From: Planctomycetota bacterium
GTDB taxonomy: Bacteria; Planctomycetota; Planctomycetia; Pirellulales; Lacipirellulaceae
Length of the DNA: 64,000 nt
Direction: 5' to 3'
Assembly (NCBI GenBank): GCA_029259945.1
Contig: JAJDEF010000031.1
Span: forward strand, 1 to 64,000
Position numbers and translations under genes: made by a program. A model generated the notes under the pieces. That model saw nothing but the letters and a program-made list of their open reading frames with translations, was not told the origin of the DNA and did not search any database. Every line of letters begins with the position of its first letter. The stretch's first letter is position 1. Positions 6,254 through 14,799 of the stretch are shown here, piece by piece.

Positions 6254-9121
6254 CTAAGCACCATCCCAAGGTTCACATTCAGCCCAGTTGTCCCCAAATT
6301 TTACATCGATTTTTAACGGAACATCGAGGGGCTGTACCTGGCTCATTTCTTCGACCACGAGCCTCGCTAAAACGTCGATCGCATCGGGAGCGACCTCGAA
6401 CACCAATTCGTCATGGATTTGTAGCAACATGTTCGCCTGGGGAATCTCGACGGGCAAGCGCCGCTGGACTCCGATCATGGCGAGTTTAATCAAGTCGGCT
6501 GCCGATCCTTGGATCACTGTATTGACGGCCGTCCGTTCTGGGAGGGTCAGCTGGCGCAGGGCACCACTTTTGGTTTCCCGAAAATCTTTAGGCACAGGCC
6601 TGACGCCCTGCACCGAGCGTCGTCGCCCTAGCATGGTCGTTACGTAGCCCTGCTTTCGACATTCGGTCAGCGTATCGGTCATAAAATCGAGTACGCCCGG
6701 ATAGCTAGCAAAATAGGTCTCGATAAACTCCGCCGCTTCCTCCTGAGAAATGCTTAAGGCCTTGGCTAAGCCGAAAGGGCTTTGCCCGTAGATGATACCA
6801 AAGTTGACCGCTTTAGCACGCCGTCGCATCTCGGAGGTGACCTCTGCCAGAGCCACCCCTTCGACCTGGCTGGCGACGAGCGTATGAATATCTTCGTCGT
6901 TGGCAAACGCTTCGCACAGCGCATGGTCGCTCGAAAGGTGGGCCATCACCCGTAGCTCGATCTGTGAATAGTCGGCCGCGAGTAGTTTCCAGCCCGGTTT
7001 TTCGGCACGAAAAGCGGAGCGTATTTCGCGCCCTTCCGCGGTACGGATAGGAATGTTTTGCAGATTCGGACTGCTGGAACTGAGCCGCCCAGTCGCAGCG
7101 ACCACTTGGTTGAACGAGGCATGAACCCGGCCCGTTTCCGTGTAGATCATTTCTGGTAGCGCATCGACATAAGTATTGAGCAGCTTCGAAAACTGCCGAT
7201 ACTCGACAACCTTCGCCGGCAACGGGTGCATGTCTGCAAGTTCTTCCAGCACACTGGCATCGGTGCTGGGGCCGGTTTTCGTTTTTTTGACGACCGGAAG
7301 TCCCAGTTCTTGAAACAGCAATTGGCCAAGCTGTTTAGGCGAACTGATATTCAGCGGATGGCCGGCCATTTCTTCGATTTCGGCAGCCAGCTCTTGTAGT
7401 CGAGCACTGTACTGGCCGCTTAACACCCCCAAGCGTTTGCTATCGACACAGATGCCAAGATATTCCATCTCCGCAAGAATCTCGACTAAGGGCACCTCGA
7501 CGTTTTTGTTGAGTTCGGTGAGGTCTTGCTCTTCGAGGCGAGCGGAAAGTAACGGATAGAGCTGTAGCGGAATGTCGGCGTCCTCGGCAGCGTAGGGGCC
7601 AACCTGGGCGACGGGTACTTCGTCCATCCGCTTTTGATTTTTGCCTTTACCAATGAGCGATTCGATTTTAAGAGTCGTGTGATCAAGATAACGGAGAGCT
7701 AACTGATCGAGACTATGGCTACGCTGCCCTGCATCGAGCAAGTAGCTGGCGACCATCGTGTCGAAGACAATTCCTTTCAGTCGAATGCCAGCATTACGCA
7801 ACACCACAAGATCGTATTTTAAGTTTTGGCCAATCTTTTCGATGTCGGGATTTTCGAGCAGAGGACGCAGACAATCGGCAACCTGCTGGGGGTCGAGAAC
7901 TTGGTCGTCTTCTGGGCCACGGACCGGAATGTAATATCCCTCGCCGGGTTCAAAGGCGATGGCATAACCCACAATCTCGGCTTTGCGTGGTGAGAGATCG
8001 GTCGTTTCAGTATCGATCGAAATCAGCGATTGCCGCTGAAGTTTCTCGATCAGCTCTTCAAGCTGCTCGGCGGTATCGACGATGTGGTAATTCCCCGTGA
8101 CTTTTTCGATCTTTTCGGCGCCAGTGGCCGTATCTCCTCGGCCGTAGCCATCTAGTTCGACAACCCGTTCGCCGAGAGAGCGGAAACCAAAATCCTGAAA
8201 CAATGTTTTGATGCGAGCGTGGTCAACGTTTCCTATTCGTGCCGCATTCCAGTCGGGAGTGATCGGCACCTCGGTATCCAACTTGACGAGTTTGCGCGAT
8301 AGCAGCGCATCGTCGCGATACTCGATAAGATTCTGCCGGCGTTTGGCACCTGCAACTTCTTCGGCATGGGCCAGCACCGTTTCAAGGTCGTTATATTTTT
8401 CGAGAAGTTCTTTGGCAAACTTCGGGCCGATAAGCGGGACCCCAGGCACATTATCGACCTTGTCACCCACCAATGCCTGAAAGTCGACGACTTGGTCGGG
8501 ACGAATGCCCCAATCTGCTTCTAAAGAGGCCGCGCCGTAAGTGCTGCCTTTGCGGATGTTGTAGATCGAGACGCGGTCGGTGATCAATTGCCGGCAATCT
8601 TTGTCGCCTGTCACAATCAGACAGTTGGCCTCTAGTTGATCGCTCATTTGTGAAACCGTCGCAAGAATATCGTCCGCTTCATAGCCGGGACTGGCCAATA
8701 GAGGGATTCCTAACGCCGCGAGCGTTTCTCTGATTTTGGGGATTTGTGAAACCAAATCCTCGGGCATCGAACCCCGATCAGCCTTGTAACCGTCGTAAAG
8801 CTCATGTCGAAAAGTCGGGCCCGGCAGATCAAAAGCACAGATCAGCGCATCGGGCCGGCGCGACTCCAGGAGTTGGAGCAGATCACGTACAAACCCATAA
8901 ACGGCACCCACAGGCTCTCCGTGAGGGCTCGTCATTTCAGGAAGAGCGTGAAAGACTTGATAAATCAGTGAGTGGGAGTCGACCAAACAGATGTTCCAGC
9001 CCCGTAACGACTCGGGTTGGACTGCCTGGGCCTGCCCAGCTTCACCTCCAACAGAAGCTATTTCCGCTGGTTCGTCGGGCTCCATGCCCGGTAATGACGC
9101 TTGGTGGGAAGAATGGGGCAT
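6254..9121 (-). CDS. polA: DNA polymerase I with intact 5'-3' and 3'-5' exonuclease domains
   Basis: Repair and Okazaki-fragment maturation polymerase, 955 residues. N-terminal 5' nuclease domain (about 40-330) shows the metal ligands in LVDSHSLIYQ, AFDLPGPTFRHELYDGYKA, SPGYEADDILAT, VTGDKDCRQL and LVGDKVDNVPGVPLIGPK. The central proofreading domain (about 350-540) keeps all three Exo motifs: SIDTETTDL, IGQNLKYDL and YAAEDADIPL, unlike the dead exo domain of Bacillus or Thermus enzymes. Polymerase domain: DYSQIELRVMAHLS (motif A), RRRAKAVNFGIIYG (O-helix) and QIHDELVFEV (motif C). The first 35 residues are a variable, acidic extension. First gene of the minus-strand run; it diverges from the gene at 9466. 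Confidence 0.98.
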   Translation of the reverse strand: MPHSSHQASLPGMEPDEPAEIASVGGEAGQAQAVQPESLRGWNICLVDSHSLIYQVFHALPEMTSPHGEPVGAVYGFVRDLLQLLESRRPDALICAFDLPGPTFRHELYDGYKADRGSMPEDLVSQIPKIRETLAALGIPLLASPGYEADDILATVSQMSDQLEANCLIVTGDKDCRQLITDRVSIYNIRKGSTYGAASLEADWGIRPDQVVDFQALVGDKVDNVPGVPLIGPKFAKELLEKYNDLETVLAHAEEVAGAKRRQNLIEYRDDALLSRKLVKLDTEVPITPDWNAARIGNVDHARIKTLFQDFGFRSLGERVVELDGYGRGDTATGAEKIEKVTGNYHIVDTAEQLEELIEKLQRQSLISIDTETTDLSPRKAEIVGYAIAFEPGEGYYIPVRGPEDDQVLDPQQVADCLRPLLENPDIEKIGQNLKYDLVVLRNAGIRLKGIVFDTMVASYLLDAGQRSHSLDQLALRYLDHTTLKIESLIGKGKNQKRMDEVPVAQVGPYAAEDADIPLQLYPLLSARLEEQDLTELNKNVEVPLVEILAEMEYLGICVDSKRLGVLSGQYSARLQELAAEIEEMAGHPLNISSPKQLGQLLFQELGLPVVKKTKTGPSTDASVLEELADMHPLPAKVVEYRQFSKLLNTYVDALPEMIYTETGRVHASFNQVVAATGRLSSSSPNLQNIPIRTAEGREIRSAFRAEKPGWKLLAADYSQIELRVMAHLSSDHALCEAFANDEDIHTLVASQVEGVALAEVTSEMRRRAKAVNFGIIYGQSPFGLAKALSISQEEAAEFIETYFASYPGVLDFMTDTLTECRKQGYVTTMLGRRRSVQGVRPVPKDFRETKSGALRQLTLPERTAVNTVIQGSAADLIKLAMIGVQRRLPVEIPQANMLLQIHDELVFEVAPDAIDVLARLVVEEMSQVQPLDVPLKIDVKFGDNWAECEPWDGA

Positions 9122-9465
9122 GGGATACTGGTGCTCTCAAATTCTGGTAGGGGTGGTACGTTGACCTGCGTATAGTCCGCAGCTTCTTGACACTACCTAA
9201 TCCCCCAACTATGCTCGACTTAGGGCAATTCTACGACGGAACAGACTAGCGGAATTGGCAGAACCTCTTTTTTGCCAATGCGCCGTTCTGCGTTCGTAGT
9301 CAAATCACGGCAGATCGAGGCCCCGCCACCGCCTGTTAATCATCCTCACTTGTTGAAGTTTGCCTACCCGTCCCTAGCAAGTTTCTACCCAAACACCAAA
9401 GTTATTTTAGTCCTCCGATTGCCCGTCTCCTTTTGGGGCCAGCAGCATTTTCTGCGAGCGAATCC
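9122..9465. other. divergent intergenic region between polA and the coiled-coil gene
   Basis: 344 bases without a gene. It contains one strong sigma70-like promoter reading right (listed separately). No matching minus-strand promoter for polA could be picked with confidence, and no hairpin or repeat stands out. Confidence 0.5.
9187..9215 (+). promoter_or_regulatory. sigma70-type promoter for the coiled-coil membrane protein gene
   Basis: TTGACA at 9187-9192 (perfect -35) and TATGCT at 9210-9215 (-10) are separated by exactly 17 bases. Expected transcription start is about 9222, giving a leader of roughly 240 bases before the ATG at 9466. Confidence 0.5.
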
Positions 9466-10869
9466 ATGGCGTCTAAAGACAATCAGTCACTTCAGATTCT
9501 CGTTATCTCCCTTGCCATCGTGGGCATCCTGCTGAGTGTTGGTTTAATCTTAGTCAACAACCAACGCAAGGCGGAGTCCGCTCGAGCAGAGTCGGCAACG
9601 AGTAAGTCGAAAGAGGCCAATAATGCACTGCGTCAACTGCAGACCGAAAGCAACCTGTTCAAGCAGTGGATGGGCTTTCAAGAAGCCGACAACTTCGACA
9701 CTGCAAAAAAGAACTTTGACGATGACATGGCGAAGTTTGGCAGCACGTTCGAAGAGAATAGTCGCTTCTATCGCACCATTTTAGAGAACCTATTCGTTGA
9801 GAATCAAAAGCTGGCGTCGGGTGAGTCGGCGGCCAAGCAGGAAGTCAAAAAGCTGAAAGAAAGTCTGCTCGCTGTCGAAAACGAGAAAAACGCACAGATT
9901 ACGGAATTCGAAAACAAAATGAAAATCGTGAGCGCCGATCTTGCGAGTCAGCGTGAGGCGTTCTTACAGCAAGCCAAGCAGATTAACGAAGAGAAACAGC
10001 AAATTGCTGCCCGACTTGGCAAGAAACGCACCGAAATTGGCGAACTCACCACGAGGAACGCAACGGAGCAGACGACGCTGACAAATAAGATCGGTGATCT
10101 TGAACACGCCATGGAGATTTTGCAAAGCAACCAAATCGAACCCGACCCCTTCGCGCAACCTGCGGACGGATTACTCCGATGGGTCAACCAGCGTAACGGG
10201 ACGGTTTGGATTAACTTGGGAAAGGCAGATGACTTGCGTCCTCAGGTAACTTTCAGTGTCTACGACGGCGATGAAAACGATGCGCTAGGAGCCCAGCGTA
10301 AAGGCAGCATCGAAGTGACTCGAATTCTGAGTGACCACATGGCAGAAGCCCGCATCACAGACGACCAAGCAACTCGCCCGCTGTTGGCAGGTGACAAGAT
10401 TTATAGCCAGGTGTGGAATCGAGGACGACGCGTAGGCTTTGCGATTGCCGGTGTAATCGACTTTGATAACGATGGCCGAAGCGATTTAGATACCTTGAAC
10501 CAAATCATCGCTATCAACAATGGCAAAGTAGACGCAGTTCCGGCAGAAGACGGTGCCATCGAAGGTCAAATGACCGTCGATACCCGCTATCTCGTTCTAG
10601 GTGATTTCCCCGAGGGGAACCGCCAAGAGGGCTTACGCTCGGCTTGGAGTAAAATGAGTGAAGAGGCCGACACACTCGGCGTCGAAACCATCACACTCGG
10701 CGAGTTCCTGAGCCTGATGGGATGGAAGTCAGAGCGACGTACCGTAAAACTTGGACCGGGAGCGAGTCAAGATGATTTTCGAGCCCGTCCCCAAGGGGTG
10801 ACTGTGCCCTCCTCTGTGCCCGCAAGGGGCGATTTTTTCCGGCGCCGCAAGCCGCAGGCTAGTTATTAG
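9466..10869 (+). CDS. hypothetical membrane-anchored coiled-coil protein
   Basis: 467 residues. After a short polar start (MASKDNQSLQ) there is one membrane helix (about 10-32, ILVISLAIVGILLSVGLILV), then a long coiled coil (about 35-225) rich in Lys, Glu, Gln and Asn. A beta-rich segment follows (LLRWVNQRNGTVWINLGKAD...KGSIEVTRIL..HMAEARI...LLAGDKIYSQVW) that resembles the small beta-barrels of MreC-like stalk proteins. After that, a region VGFAIAGVIDFDNDGRSDLD..NQIIAINNGKVD with spacing like a BRCT fold. Topology predicts a cytoplasmic N-terminus and an outward coiled-coil rod. The frame could start at TTG 9433, but the ATG at 9466 fits the anchor better. It ends convergently, overlapping the next gene by 11 bases. 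Function unknown; a structural or cell-envelope role is a guess. Confidence 0.8.
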   Translation: MASKDNQSLQILVISLAIVGILLSVGLILVNNQRKAESARAESATSKSKEANNALRQLQTESNLFKQWMGFQEADNFDTAKKNFDDDMAKFGSTFEENSRFYRTILENLFVENQKLASGESAAKQEVKKLKESLLAVENEKNAQITEFENKMKIVSADLASQREAFLQQAKQINEEKQQIAARLGKKRTEIGELTTRNATEQTTLTNKIGDLEHAMEILQSNQIEPDPFAQPADGLLRWVNQRNGTVWINLGKADDLRPQVTFSVYDGDENDALGAQRKGSIEVTRILSDHMAEARITDDQATRPLLAGDKIYSQVWNRGRRVGFAIAGVIDFDNDGRSDLDTLNQIIAINNGKVDAVPAEDGAIEGQMTVDTRYLVLGDFPEGNRQEGLRSAWSKMSEEADTLGVETITLGEFLSLMGWKSERRTVKLGPGASQDDFRARPQGVTVPSSVPARGDFFRRRKPQASY

Positions 10870-11605
10870 CCAAAGGTGGATTAAGCTCGGCGACCATTCT
10901 AGCAAATCTTGACAGCAGTTGTCGCGTCTGAGGGGTGTCGTGACAGTGTTCGGCAAATTCTTCCACGGTCTTGCCCGCGATACGCTCAACGTACTGAGGA
11001 TAAGCACGTATTCGGTCGAGAAACGAATCGCAATCTAGCTCGGGATGAAACTGCGTGCAATAGATTAATGCCTCGTCCAGCTTGAACGCTTGGTTCGCTA
11101 CGACACTCGAAGAAGCGAGTAACGTGGCACTTGCTGGTAACTCTACCACGTGATCTTCATGCCCCGATTGTCCATGAAAGTGGCATTCCAACTCACCAAA
11201 CAAAGAATCTTGGCGACCAGCCTCGGTGAGTTCTAGTCGGGTAGTGCCCAGCTCGGCGTGGGCAGGGTCGTGGATGCAACGACCTCCCAAAGCGCGAGCA
11301 AACGCCTGAAACCCCCAGCAAGATGCAAACGTAGGTTTGCGTAGCTCATAAATGGTTCGCAACCCAGCCAATGCACGGTCGAGCCAAGGGGCCTCGCCTG
11401 CAGCCGAGTAGTTGCCACTGCCACCGATCAGCACAGCATCGACCTGCTTGAGGTCTTGTTCTGTGGGAGCCCCACGAAGTAAGTCGAAGGTGGAAATCGC
11501 CTCTTGGTCGCAGTCCAGCGCGTTAGCAAAACAGTCGATCTCTTGCAAACGAATAAGATCGTCGCGGTCGCGGATTTGCAGGAGCAAGAAACGAAGATGG
11601 GTCAT
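10859..11605 (-). CDS. class I glutamine amidotransferase (GMP synthase-like GATase1)
   Basis: 248 residues with the triad-type GATase1 fold: VLIGGSGNYS (oxyanion loop), catalytic Cys in FASCWGFQAFARALGG and the His/Glu pair in TQFHPELD. These stand-alone proteins, sometimes annotated as GMP synthase-like or GAT1, release or transfer ammonia from glutamine or glutamyl compounds; the true substrate is unknown. The frame opens with TTG at 11611, but ATG at 11605 is the more natural start. bioA ends 30 bases upstream, so the gene is probably the last of the gatC-gatA-gatB-bioA run, although no pathway link to biotin is evident. Confidence 0.85.
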   Translation of the reverse strand: MTHLRFLLLQIRDRDDLIRLQEIDCFANALDCDQEAISTFDLLRGAPTEQDLKQVDAVLIGGSGNYSAAGEAPWLDRALAGLRTIYELRKPTFASCWGFQAFARALGGRCIHDPAHAELGTTRLELTEAGRQDSLFGELECHFHGQSGHEDHVVELPASATLLASSSVVANQAFKLDEALIYCTQFHPELDCDSFLDRIRAYPQYVERIAGKTVEEFAEHCHDTPQTRQLLSRFARMVAELNPPLANN

Positions 11606-11635
11606 GTGCAAATAAAAATAGGTAGTGCGCAGCCG

Positions 11636-13027
11636 TTAGCTGGCCGAAGGTGTGGGACAAGTAGAAGCGGTGTTGGCTGCCTGACGAGTAGCAATGTCGA
11701 TACTTTCACACAGCGCACTACCAAGCAAGTCTAGCTCATCAAGCGAGATCGACAACGGTGGGATAATGACAAGTGTGTCTCGTAGGGGTCGCAGCATGAC
11801 ACCGCGGCTAAAGGTCTCTTGGCAGATGCAAGCTCCCACACGTAATTCCGCAGCAAATGGTTGGCATTCGCCAGGGACGGCAGTCAACTCAACCGCAGCA
11901 ATCAGGCCCTTCTGCCGAGTTTCGGCAACGTGGGGAAGTTGTTTGATCTTTTTCAGATGGCTGGACAATTGTTCTGCTTTCGCAGGCAAGGTGGCAATAA
12001 TCTGTCCCTCTTGCAAGGCATTGAGCGTGGCCAACGCAGCAGCACAGGCCAAGGGGTTCCCGCCGTAGGTATGGCCATGCATGAGCGTTCGCCCGCTCGC
12101 CGCCGAGCCGAGGAACGCGGAATAAATCTCAGGGGGCGTGATCGCGGCGGCCAGCGGCAAATAGCCACCGCTGAGGCTCTTGCCAAGACACAAAATGTCT
12201 GGCGTAACGTCCTCGTGGTCGCAAGCAAACATCTGGCCCGTCCGACCAAAGCCAGTGACGATTTCATCGGTGATCAAGAGTACGTTGTATTGGCGCGTCA
12301 GTTTCCGAACCCCTTGGAGATAGCCGGGAGGATGAAACACCATGCCGGCGGCTGCTTGAATCAACGGCTCTAAAACCACCGCAGCAACTTTCTCATGACG
12401 CTCTGCCAATAGCTTTTCAAGCTGCGCTAAGAAATAGTCGGCTGCTTGATCCTGCGGAATCGTCTCTGGCAGTCTGCGAGGATCGGGCGTCGGCAAATGG
12501 TGGACGTCGAACAAAAGCGGGCTGAAGATGCCATTGAACCGCTCAATACCACCCACGCTGGCACTACCAATCGTGTCGCCGTGATAAGCCTGGCTTAGAG
12601 CGATAAACTCCGTCTTTTCTGGACGGGGATTCTCGCATTGCCGCCAATACTGGAATGCCGTTTTCAGTGCGATCTCTACTGCCGAAGAACCATCGCTAGC
12701 GTAAAATACGTGTTGCAAATCGCCGGGAGCAATTTCGGCCAATTGCCGTGCCAGTTCAATCGCCGGAACATTGCTCATGCCGAGCGAAGTGCTATGGGCG
12801 ACCTGATCGAGCTGTTCTCGAATGGCACCATCAATGCCCGGATGGCAATGTCCAAGCAAATTGCACCACATGCTGCTAATGCCATCAAGAAACCGATTGC
12901 CCTGGGTATCGGCGAGCCAAACTCCCTGCGCATGATCGATGATCTGCGGCTCGTACTCCTCCATTTGGGTAAACGCATGCCAAAAATGGTGTTGGTCCCA
13001 AGCGGCAAGTTGAGCATGTTCTGTCAT
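11636..13027 (-). CDS. bioA: adenosylmethionine-8-amino-7-oxononanoate aminotransferase
   Basis: PLP enzyme of biotin synthesis converting 7-keto-8-aminopelargonate to 7,8-diaminopelargonate, unusual in using S-adenosylmethionine as amino donor. The 463 residues show the BioA-style opening (HFWHAFTQMEEYEP), the PLP phosphate site DGSSAVEIALK, LITDEIVTGFGRTG with the PLP-binding Asp, and the Schiff-base lysine in LCLGKSLSGGYLPLA. The last 30 residues are a family-variable tail. No other bio genes are nearby. It follows a SAM hydroxide adenosyltransferase C-domain gene by only 4 bases. Confidence 0.93.
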   Translation of the reverse strand: MTEHAQLAAWDQHHFWHAFTQMEEYEPQIIDHAQGVWLADTQGNRFLDGISSMWCNLLGHCHPGIDGAIREQLDQVAHSTSLGMSNVPAIELARQLAEIAPGDLQHVFYASDGSSAVEIALKTAFQYWRQCENPRPEKTEFIALSQAYHGDTIGSASVGGIERFNGIFSPLLFDVHHLPTPDPRRLPETIPQDQAADYFLAQLEKLLAERHEKVAAVVLEPLIQAAAGMVFHPPGYLQGVRKLTRQYNVLLITDEIVTGFGRTGQMFACDHEDVTPDILCLGKSLSGGYLPLAAAITPPEIYSAFLGSAASGRTLMHGHTYGGNPLACAAALATLNALQEGQIIATLPAKAEQLSSHLKKIKQLPHVAETRQKGLIAAVELTAVPGECQPFAAELRVGACICQETFSRGVMLRPLRDTLVIIPPLSISLDELDLLGSALCESIDIATRQAANTASTCPTPSAS

Positions 13028-13031
13028 CGTA

Positions 13032-13319
13032 TTACCAACTCACTTTGACTTCGGCGCCCACTTCGACGCCGAGCATGATTTTTGCACTGTCGTCAACAAT
13101 GACGATTTCAAGCGGATCGTTCGAGCCAAGGACTGCAACGAGTGTCATCGGAGGTTGTTCATCATGGGTGGCAAAGAGGCTGTGGGTTTCGTGGCCGTCG
13201 CAATGGATGGTTAGGGTTTCATCTGTGGGCGCACCGGCGAGCATCTCACGAGTAATATCGGTGACCAAATTGCCGTGCGAGTCGATCGCTACCACCTTCC
13301 CTTCAATTTGGTTTGCCAC
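13032..13319 (-). CDS. stand-alone C-terminal domain of SAM hydroxide adenosyltransferase (DUF62-type)
   Basis: 95 residues beginning with GTG. IEGKVVAIDSHGNLVTDI near the start, a central SLFATHDEQPPMTLVAVLGSNDPLEI and the final DDSAKIMLGVEVGAEVKV follow the C-terminal beta-barrel domain of DUF62/SAM hydrolase proteins (consensus iDrFGNlvTNI...S.G.LEIa...g.A...lg...Gd.V). The catalytic N-terminal domain that binds adenosine and SAM is missing, and no trace of it lies upstream because gatB ends just 6 bases away. It sits between gatB and bioA with near-zero spacing, so it is translated as part of that operon. It may be a binding domain acting with another subunit, or a relic; the adjacency to SAM-using BioA is suggestive but not proof. 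Confidence 0.75.
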   Translation of the reverse strand: MANQIEGKVVAIDSHGNLVTDITREMLAGAPTDETLTIHCDGHETHSLFATHDEQPPMTLVAVLGSNDPLEIVIVDDSAKIMLGVEVGAEVKVSW

Positions 13320-13325
13320 CGTTGC

Positions 13326-14795
13326 CTACTCCTGTTGGGCGAGTTTCAAGCAGATCTCTCGCACGCGCCCCGGATCGACATTCGGGTTACGCTTCTTTGC
13401 TTGACCAATCAACGCCCCAACCGCCTGCGGCTTGCCGCTTTGCACATCCGCGACAATTTTAGGATTCGCATCCAAAAGTTCCTGGCAGAGCGATTCCAGC
13501 GCCGATTCATCGACCTGCTCGATGCCCAGGCGATCGACGGTCGACGCAACGTCGATGCCATCGACCATCATCAACTCAAAGGCATCTTTTGCTCTGGTTT
13601 TGGGCAGTTTCCCTTCCACAATGGCCTGAATAAGCCCCGCCAGGTTGGTGGCCGAAATGGCGAATTCGCTAATTATGCTTTCACGTTCTTTTAATGCGCG
13701 AAGCACCTCTTGCGTAACCCAGTTGCAGGCAGCTTTCGCATCGTCGCAATGTTCGGCAACTTCGAGAAAATAATCAACCACCTCGCGGCCTTGATTCACC
13801 AACACATCAGTATCGTAAGACGACAGCCCAAATTCGCGGATTAACCGATTTCGAAAATCGGCCGGCAACTCGCCAAGCGCGTCTTTAACTTCTTGAATTT
13901 GCTCTGAGGTGACAATGATCGGCACCAGATCGGGGTCGGGGAAATAGCGGTAGTCGCTTGACTCTTCTTTGCTCCGCTGTCCGCGCGTGATGCCTGCGGC
14001 ATCGTCCCATCCGCGAGTTTGCTTAGGCGAGTCCCCAATTTTTTTCCCCGTTTCTTGCCAAACGCGGAACTGCCGCTGTGCTTCGTAGTCGAGTGCCCGT
14101 TCGACCGCGCGAAAGCTGTTCATGTTTTTGATTTCGACGATGGGCGTTGCTACTTTTCCTTCGTCGGTATCCAGATGCAAATTAACATTGGCATCCACCC
14201 GCAAGCTGCCTTCTTGCATGTTGCAATCCGAGACGCCCAGATAAGTGAGCAGTAGTTTTAGCTCGCTAAGATAGGCCCTCGCCTCAGCCGAACTGCGCAT
14301 GTCGGGTTCCGAGACAATCTCGAGCAGCGGAGTGCCGGTACGATTCAAGTCGATCTCGCTGTCCGCAGTTCCCGCCTGCTCGTCATGGACACTTTTGCCA
14401 GCGTCTTCTTCGAGGTGCGCGCGGGTAATCCGTACTCGCTTGGGCTCGAACCGATCTTTTTCGTCGTGGATTTCCAGATAACCGTTGGCCGACATCGGCA
14501 GATCGTACTGGCTAATCTGATAGCCCTTAGGCAAATCGGGATAGAAGTATTGTTTGCGATCCCACTTGGTGAATTCAGGGATTTCACAGTTCACCGCCAC
14601 AGCCGTCTTGAGCGACAGGTCGTAAGCTTCTCGATTCATCACCGGCAAACTGCCCGGCATGCCAATACAGACAGGGCACGTTTGCGTATTTGGCTCTGCC
14701 CCAAATTGCGTACTACACCCACAGAACAACTTGCTATCCGTAGCAAGTTGCACATGCACTTCCAGGCCAATGATGGTGGTGTAAGTCTGCGACAT
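13326..14795 (-). CDS. gatB: aspartyl/glutamyl-tRNA amidotransferase subunit B
   Basis: Binds misacylated Glu-tRNA(Gln)/Asp-tRNA(Asn) and phosphorylates the acyl group in the GatCAB complex. 489 residues starting [17 protein letters not shown]; zinc-site cysteines CGCSTQFG and CPVCIGMPG, the signature [20 protein letters not shown] region, [21 protein letters not shown], and the C-terminal YqeY-like tail domain ending [11 protein letters not shown]. The frame runs 63 codons further upstream, over gatA, so the ATG at 14795, four bases after the gatA stop, is chosen. gatCAB is complete here. Confidence 0.97.
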   Translation of the reverse strand: MSQTYTTIIGLEVHVQLATDSKLFCGCSTQFGAEPNTQTCPVCIGMPGSLPVMNREAYDLSLKTAVAVNCEIPEFTKWDRKQYFYPDLPKGYQISQYDLPMSANGYLEIHDEKDRFEPKRVRITRAHLEEDAGKSVHDEQAGTADSEIDLNRTGTPLLEIVSEPDMRSSAEARAYLSELKLLLTYLGVSDCNMQEGSLRVDANVNLHLDTDEGKVATPIVEIKNMNSFRAVERALDYEAQRQFRVWQETGKKIGDSPKQTRGWDDAAGITRGQRSKEESSDYRYFPDPDLVPIIVTSEQIQEVKDALGELPADFRNRLIREFGLSSYDTDVLVNQGREVVDYFLEVAEHCDDAKAACNWVTQEVLRALKERESIISEFAISATNLAGLIQAIVEGKLPKTRAKDAFELMMVDGIDVASTVDRLGIEQVDESALESLCQELLDANPKIVADVQSGKPQAVGALIGQAKKRNPNVDPGRVREICLKLAQQE

Positions 14796-14799
14796 AGTT

